This document shows, in pieces, positions 58,142 to 64,000 of a stretch of 64,000 nt of DNA. The stretch is taken from positions 186,001-250,000 of the forward strand of contig RSEE01000053.1 in NCBI GenBank assembly GCA_003971905.1, in the 5' to 3' direction. The notes below the pieces were generated by a model. It ran no database searches and was not told where the DNA came from. It saw only the letters and a list, made by a program, of their open reading frames with translations. Each line of letters opens with the position of its first letter. Within the stretch, counting starts at the first letter, position 1. The position numbers and the translations under genes are program-made. Origin of the DNA: Moniliella sp. 'wahieum'. Its lineage: Eukaryota > Basidiomycota > Moniliellomycetes > Moniliellales > Moniliellaceae.

Positions 58142-61100
58142 CTAATAAACGGCAAAGAAAGAGCGATGACAGATGACAGATGACTGATGATCCATGATGG
58201 TAAAAGAGGGAAGAAGGAGGCCCGTTACGGTGATGGGGGCGGTGTGCGAAGGAGACTGATACGGGTCATAGTACCTGCCGGCCGAGTGGTATTCTTCCCT
58301 TGGCTGTTCCTCAGGCAGACGTGCTGGCTCGGTCTCTTCGGCAGGATCCACGGGCGCCAAGAGCGGGGTGCTAACCGCCTGGATTGAACGCGTTGGGTAC
58401 AGTGTGGGTGGGGTGTAGGAAGGCGCGGGACTCATTCCTCGGGACAAGACCAGGTCCATCTGGGACGAAGAGCCATAGCCCTTGTCCCATTCGTAGGGTG
58501 GTTTGGAGAGAGAGTCGGCGGTCGGATGGCTCGGTACGGTCCCGGTCCCCTGGGGATCCAGGTTCGAGGCAAGCAACAGGTTGTCCTTAGAATCACTCCG
58601 CCGCATTTCCTCGCCCGCGTAGACATCTCCCATTTCGTACTCTTCTCCAGGCGCCTCGGACATCGAACCGTGGTACCCATTGTACTGTGGTGGATACCCT
58701 GATCGTGATAGCCCATGCCCAAGGCGAAGGACCCGGAGCTTGCCTTTTGCCTCTGGCCCCCGGCGCCAAGGACGAGGAGATGGTGGTGGCAGACAAGACC
58801 GATCTGGTGTCGTCATCGGTGCGAGGATCGTACTCGAGCTGGTCCTCTTGCACAAAGGCAATCTTGAGGCCACCCTCGATGGCAGCCGTCTCGACTTGGC
58901 GACCATCAACAACAGCCTGTTTGGCCTCGTCGATGCGACCGTGGTATACTTCTGGCAACAATGCATGGCTCCAGGCATGCACCATGGGGGTCCACAGTTT
59001 TTGCGTTAGGAAAGGATGGCCAAACCGGCGCTCCAGACGATGATGCTTTTGGTCGCCGTGATGAAGCCGAATCTGGGTCGCCTCCTCTGCCGAAGGAATG
59101 TACCACTCGAATTTTTGCTCAAAGGCACGGCGCAGGTACACCTTGAACACAACCACGAACCCAATGGGAGGAAGACAGGCAACCGCCCGGTACCCCGTAC
59201 TGGGATCTTCGAGCAGAACCGAGAGGATCAGAATGGCCTGCATAAAAAGTACGTTGACCAAGAACCGATTCGAGGCCGACTGCCACAACTTGCCGCCCGT
59301 CTCATGCTTGGTTTGGTTGACATACATGAGCTGGTACTTGTTTGCAATGCTGTATGCCCAAAACACGATCGCTCCCAGTAAAGCGATCAGCGGGAAAGAG
59401 GGGCATAGACCATCACGACAGCGCCCACAAACAGGAGGTTGGCGTAGTAGGTGCTGTATTCAAAATACGGTGGCTCAGTGAGTTCACGAACGTCACGGGG
59501 CGTCTTGCTAACCAGACCTTTCAGCAACCAAACATAAAGCAGCTTGATCGCTTGGGCGAGGTCGAGAAAAACAACATCACTTTCAACGGCATCCAAGTGA
59601 GCCAATAGTTGCCCAGTAGAAAGTACTGTTGTTTGATGTTTTGTGGCAGCTGCGGCAGCTGGATCCGGTCGAGTAGCTTGGTACCTTTGACCTTGCGTGC
59701 CGACACGCCCACAATGATGAGCAAGTTGATGAACACACCAATCATCAGGGTAAAGATGAGAAGCTGAGAGATAACTAGGTAGCCGTAATACTGCCCCAGG
59801 ATCACCCGATCGGTGGTGACCTTGGATGTGATACCACGGTACTTGGCCAAGCGTCGCATGAAGATGGGCAACAGCCAACTTGCTACTGCCGAATGAGAGG
59901 GGGAAGAATACCAGCAACGGCAGCAAAGGAGAGTTTGTGGAGTGACGCCACTCGTAAAGCCACTTGAGAAGAGGATGGTGCATCTGGACTGTCGATTCCT
60001 GGGAGCCCCCGGCGCTTTCAGTCCAGCTGACACCACTCGTGGCAAACAGACTCATGTTGGTAATCAAGTTGACACCAGTCAGCGGGACCGCATTGATAAA
60101 TAGAAGGACAATGAGCAAAATGAAGCCCATCACGCTCGACCGAAAGCGCTGCCAGGAACTCAAGGTCAAGTTGCGCCAAATGATCGCACTAGGAGGCGGA
60201 GCAAGTTGAATCTTGAGTCCTCTCGGACGCCTACGGCGCAGGCTGCGAGCAGCGGCGTGAGCATAGTGTACGCCGCCCATACTGGCAAAGCCGTAGCTGA
60301 CGGGGCGCTTTTCGGCCATGCGCAACCGTTCCTCCTCAATTGACGCCTCGACTTTTTCAATCTCGTCGGAGAAGTGGTCGATGGCATCAACCTTGCGACC
60401 ACCGAGGCCGAGGAAGTCGCCGAGACGAGTAGTGGGGCGATGTGAGCGTACGCTTGTGGGGTATTGATGTACCAGACCAGAGCGCGCTCCAGCTTGCGCA
60501 CCAAGTTTTTGTGGCGATCAATTAGGTCCGGTAACAGGCCCATGTCGCGCCCAATGGTGACTTCGGTGGTGGGATAAGGCATTTTGAGTTGCTGCAGCAC
60601 GTCCGAAAGGGCTTGGTCCGAGCGCAACGAAGGGGCAACGTGAGTGATTAGCAAGGTGCGTGCGTAGAATGCATTTTGGTATTCAGGCGAGCGGAACCAG
60701 TCCCACCGCATGCGCAACATCTGGCGCCAGTTGAGCCAGAGGAATCCCAGGGCGACCAGGGTGGCAAAATAACTCATCGCCACATGAGCCCACAGGTAGC
60801 CGCCGTGCACATTGCGCATGGTGATCATGACGAGCGGAGCATTATCCGTATCGGTTTCCCAGCTCGAGTCGCGGTCGCGAATGTTGGCAGTGACGTCGAT
60901 GGGGATCAAGACGATGCAGAAGACGATGCTAATAATGGTGACGGTCCACCTCATCATGCGAGTAAAGCGCAAGTACGCCACTGCATCCAGGCCAACAATG
61001 GGCAGTAGGTCCCGCTCCTTCATTCGCCACAAGGGAGCGATCCAAGCAAAGGGGTTGCGACCCATGGCGGGGCAGGCAGCGCGGTCGTCGGAGTACTTGA

Positions 61101-61401
61101 GCTTGGGCTCATATACAATGCGGTTTGTGGGGCGCATGACCTGGAAGAGGATGAGCATGCCTGCCGCAGCGGCGGCATAGGCGGCCACGGCAAAAGCGAC
61201 CTGGGCGCCCGTGATGGCCGATTGGGAGTTCTGGGGGGAAGGAGCGAGGGATGTCAGGACGACGGCAACCACAGGGACACAGGACAGAACAGACGGCAGG
61301 TTGCATACCAGGGCACAGAGGATGAGTGCGGCAGAGGCCGGGATGCCCGAGGGCAACGGCTGGTTGGTCTGGCATTGCAAGGGCGCATCGGCCGTGGCCA
61401 T
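58142..61401 (-). CDS. CSC1/OSCA/TMEM63-type (DUF221) channel
   Basis: Family members are osmosensitive, calcium-permeable cation channels of the plasma membrane or endomembranes. The start is MATADAPLQCQTNQPLPSG at 61401. Three N-terminal TM segments follow (LILCALVCNLPSVLSCVPVV; AQVAFAVAAYAAAAAGMLIL). Then come RPTNRIVYEPKLKYSDD, AWIAPLWRMKERDLLPIVGL, DAVAYLRFTRMMRWTVTII, NVHGGYLWAHVAMSYFATLV and ARTLLITHVAPSLRSD, the conserved RSN1_TM to PHM7_cyt transition. The 7TM part includes IIWRNLTLSSWQRFRSSVMG, ILGQYYGYLVISQLLIFTLM, TPRDVRELTEPPYFEYSTYY, IANKYQLMYVNQTKHETGGK and FVVVFKVYLRRAFEQKFEWY. The cytosolic tail is acidic then Ser/Tyr-rich (REEYHSAGRYYDPYQS). About 1,086 codons. Frame breaks occur at about 60440, 59900, 59500, 58740 and 58650. 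Confidence 0.88.
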
Positions 61402-61809
61402 CGTCGGAGGCTGAGCGCTGCCGTGGGAAAGGGTTAGCTGGGGGGACGCGCTAAGCTGACGGTGAGGTGGTGGTGGTGGTGCGGACGAGGGGGCGGGCGG
61501 CGAGGGGAGGAGGGGGGGAGGAGCGGCTGCTCGGTGGTGGGCATCGAGGCGGCGGGAGGGCATGGGGCGGCACGGGTGGGGCAGCGTTGGCTGGCGTCGG
61601 TGCATGCGGCCGCGCCCCAGAGCGTGTCTGGGCCTCGCAGTTTTTCTCCAGCGCACTCCCCCGTATTCGCCACACTGCCCTCCTGCCTCCGCTGGCCCGG
61701 CGGCCATATCCAAGCACACCCCCGTTTCCAGTTGGCCCGCCAGAACCACCCACCCCACGTGGAACTCCGGCGTCCGGCCGCGGTTTGAAATGGTAAGCTG
61801 CCTCTCAGA
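61402..61809. other. Upstream region of the CSC1-type gene
   Basis: Spacer between the CSC1 start and the 3' end of the SHR3-like gene, both on the minus strand. A GGT/GAGG-rich run lies at 61461-61525. No gene. Confidence 0.4.
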
Positions 61810-62716
61810 TCAGCGCCTGCATCGCCCCACAGCAACAAACTCCCTCGCCTTGTCCCGCGCCAGCCCCACGCTCCGGCCTCCATCCCCATCCAACCCCTCG
61901 CGCCTGCACACCCCACGTCCAGCCCATCCCCCTCGGCGCAGCCCGGTCACCAAGCCAGCCTCAAAATCTTCCTGCCACTTGGACCGCTGCGTTGCGAGTG
62001 CTGACCCCCACAGGTACGTTTCGTTGGACGGATGCGCGAGAAGACGCATATTGGGTACTGTTACTGCCAGATACATGTGCACCACCGCCATGTACAGCAC
62101 TGCCCACCCATCCCACCCAACCCAGCCGGCACAGTACAGCACAGCACAGTACAGCACAGAACGACGTCAGCACAAGCACAACACGGCCAGCGAGGATGAT
62201 CCTGGCGGAAGGAAGGCATGCGCCGAGACTGCCTTCGTCAAAGTACATGGCCAACTCTGACCAACGATGGATCTTGGCCACCAGGGCGAGGATACCAATG
62301 CCAGTCACGCCATGGAACAGGGCCTGTGCCGACTTGGGCCCTTGGTGGATGGACAGGTAGAACGCTTGAGCAGCACTCACCTTGTCCTCGGAAATTTGGC
62401 CGCCGTAGAGCAGCGGAAAGTCGTAGATGGAGGCAATGAAGAGCAAATCTGGTTGCAGGCCATGGCAAAAAGAACAGAAGGGTCAGCTCGCCTGGGCACA
62501 CGCAGGTGCACCAAAGGATCTATATGGACACGTGGGGCGATGAAAGTCGAATTCAAAAAGATAGGCATACCATAGAGGAAAGCGACTGCCGAAGAAGACG
62601 AAAGCAGCGCCGAAGCCGATGCTTGGCAGAAGAGCGAGCTGGTGGGTGGTGGCTAGGAGGCTACTGAAGCAGCTTGAAGGAGAGAGGCAGGCCGTACGCC
62701 AAGCTGGGCGCCACAC
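61810..62716 (-). CDS. SHR3-like ER chaperone for amino acid permeases
   Basis: Small ER membrane protein. The recognisable part reads LLFIASIYDFPLLYGGQISE, DKVSAAQAFYLSIHQGPKS, AQALFHGVTGIGILALVAK, IHRWSELAMYFDEGSL, then after an intron VLYMAVVHMYLAVTVPNMR. This follows the SHR3 pattern of FY..GP, GIGxxGLxxK, FDxGSLxLYM and a final TM pair (family knowledge). An N-terminal TM (LPSIGFGAAFVFFGSRFPLW) sits before an intron that starts GTATGCC near 62573 and ends near 62494. The last intron ends at GGGCAG near 62101; its donor side (about 62240) lacks a clean GT and may be damaged by a base error. Both gene ends are uncertain. SHR3 proteins help amino acid permeases fold and leave the ER. Confidence 0.6.
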
Positions 62717-62984
62717 TTGATCAGGGCTAGCGCGCTGCTTTTCACGTATATTGGGCGTGTGTGCGGCACGGGAGCCACGGACGGGCCCACAGCGGAACTG
62801 AGGTGGACGCGCCGGCCTGGCTGGAAGCGATGAACCAGTTCAATAGGCATCACGTGATGCGTGGCAGCAGAGCCGCCCAGGACCCGAGCCAGTCGGCGGG
62901 CGGAAATGGGAGGCACGCCAAATTCCTAGGTTGCGCACCGCCTGCACGTCGGTTGAGGCCAAGGTGACCACCACCCAATCCATC
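62717..62984. promoter_or_regulatory. Bidirectional promoter region SHR3-like / PRP4
   Basis: About 270 bp between two divergent starts. No clear element beyond CACGTGATGCGTGG at about 62850. Confidence 0.35.
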
Positions 62985-64000
62985 ATGGCAGGGCATGGAT
63001 GGAGCGCATCCGGCGCCTTGCCCGAACGACCGCATATGGATGCTTTCGGTACGCCACCCTCCCATCCCCTTTGTGTTCTCTCTCCTCGGCTGACCATGTA
63101 CCTCGCCTTCTTCCCTCCCAGACCCCATGGATGAGGATATACAGTACACGTACAGCGCCCAGACCGCCACCCGCGCCGCTCAGGCCGAAAAAGAGGCGCT
63201 GCGGTCGCTCGCCATCAAGAAACTCGCCCGCAACCTCGCGGTTCCGACCAACGACCGCGTGGTACGTCAACGCCTACGAGAGCACCATCAGCCAATGACT
63301 TTTGGCGAACGCGAACCCGACCGCCGCGAGCGTCTGCGTGCTTACTTGGCAGAGAAGGAGATGCGCTCTCGTGAGGCCAGGGCGGCCGCCGGGGAGACGG
63401 TGGATTTTAATGCTCCAATGGAGGGAGGGAACGGGTCAGATGTGGACCACATGTCGGACGACGAGGACCAAGAGGAGGAATTTTATACCGAGCCGGCCGA
63501 TATGGAAGCTGTCCTTGCCGCCCGGAAACGGACTGCAATCTTCTCTCTTCAGCGGGCACGCAGACGGGTGGAGAGGGAGCGGAAACTGGCCAAGTTGCGG
63601 CTGCAAGACATTGCTCTCAAACGGCGCGATACGTTTGCAGCGCTAGAGCCGAGTCATCTGTCCCTATTGGGTAGCCAGCTGGGCGATGACCGCGCGGTTA
63701 GTATGGCCCGCTTCAGTCCCGACGGCCAACATTTGCTGACCACCTCCTGGAGTGGCGGGGTTAAACTGTGGGATGTGCCCCGAATGAGTCCTGCGCCCTT
63801 TCCTGCCCGCCCGCAAGGTGGGACAGGAGTGTACCGTGGCCACTCGAACCGTGTATCGGGTGCAGCTTGGCACCCGGGTGCAACTCGCTGGCTGCCACGC
63901 ACCGCAGCCAACATTGCGACTGGTTGTGCCGATGGATCGGTAGGCTTGTGGTCTCTCGAGTCGCCGGCACCACTAGGGCGTATGATGGGCCACCAGGGGC
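62985..64000 (+). CDS. PRP4: U4/U6 snRNP protein PRP4, 5' part
   Basis: Spliceosome component of the U4/U6.U5 tri-snRNP. Exon 1 runs 62985-63048 (a second in-frame ATG at 63036 may be the true start). An intron at 63049-63121 (73 bp) joins MDAF to DPMDEDIQYTYSAQTATRAA. The splicing-factor motif region reads LARNLAVPTNDRVVRQRLRE, HHQPMTFGEREPDRRERLRA, as in PRP4 proteins. A basic helix follows (QRARRRVERERKLAKLRLQD). The WD40 propeller starts with SMARFSPDGQHLLTTSWSG, VKLWDV, then YRGHSNRVSGAAWHPGATRW and ATGCADGSVGLWSLE. The frame stays open without any break to the window edge, so only the start of the propeller is visible. Confidence 0.88.

Overview
The window reads as nuclear DNA of a fungus. 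It carries a Zn2Cys6-PAS transcription factor, a Gin4/Hsl1-type septin kinase, a CLN-type G1 cyclin, a SHR3-type permease chaperone and an AVT3-like vacuolar transporter. Genes are split by few, short introns (43-80 bp, GT..AG, several with CTAAC/CTAAT-like branch points). I cannot fix the phylum. Base composition is GC-rich in genes and more AT-rich in some gene-free blocks.

Layout: 1-1766 repeat-rich gene-free DNA; 1767-3868 Zn2Cys6-PAS factor (+); 3869-9147 gene-free; 9148-13330 Gin4-like kinase (-); 13331-18218 gene-free and rich in short repeats; 18219-20554 AVT3-like transporter (-), divergent from a CDF metal transporter (21431-22671, +); 24186-25763 GTP cyclohydrolase II, RIB1 (+); 26474-28133 G1 cyclin (-); 28134-33160 gene-free; 33161-34472 DUF2456-like membrane protein (-); 35458-39204 cohesin SMC1 (-); 39909-44230 large uncharacterised Ser/Pro-rich protein (+); 45147-45676 ribosomal protein S15/uS19 (-); 46239-51307 clathrin heavy chain (-); 51715-53468 sorting nexin Snx4/Atg24 (-); 56716-57721 uncharacterised conserved-looking protein (+); 58142-61401 CSC1/OSCA-type channel (-); about 61810-62716 SHR3-like chaperone (-); 62985 to the window end U4/U6 snRNP protein PRP4 (+, cut by the edge).

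Most genes are housekeeping or trafficking genes with no operon-like logic. Membrane traffic (clathrin, Snx4, SHR3, AVT3) and cell-cycle/chromosome functions (kinase, cyclin, SMC1) recur, but I see no cluster that forms one pathway.

Two window-wide properties stand out. First, nearly every conserved gene is interrupted by single-base frame breaks, often in short homopolymers, including obviously essential genes. This looks like residual consensus error in a long-read assembly, but pseudogenisation is not excluded. Second, the gene-free DNA contains many arrays with a strict 7-nt period. Each unit is typically a 4-bp palindrome (CTAG, AGCT, ACGT, TCGA, TGCA, CCGG, GCGC, GGCC, CATG) followed by TCA or TGA (or TAA, TTA, CCA). 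Different cores can follow one another in one unbroken register. This heptad lattice is the most unusual signal I found.
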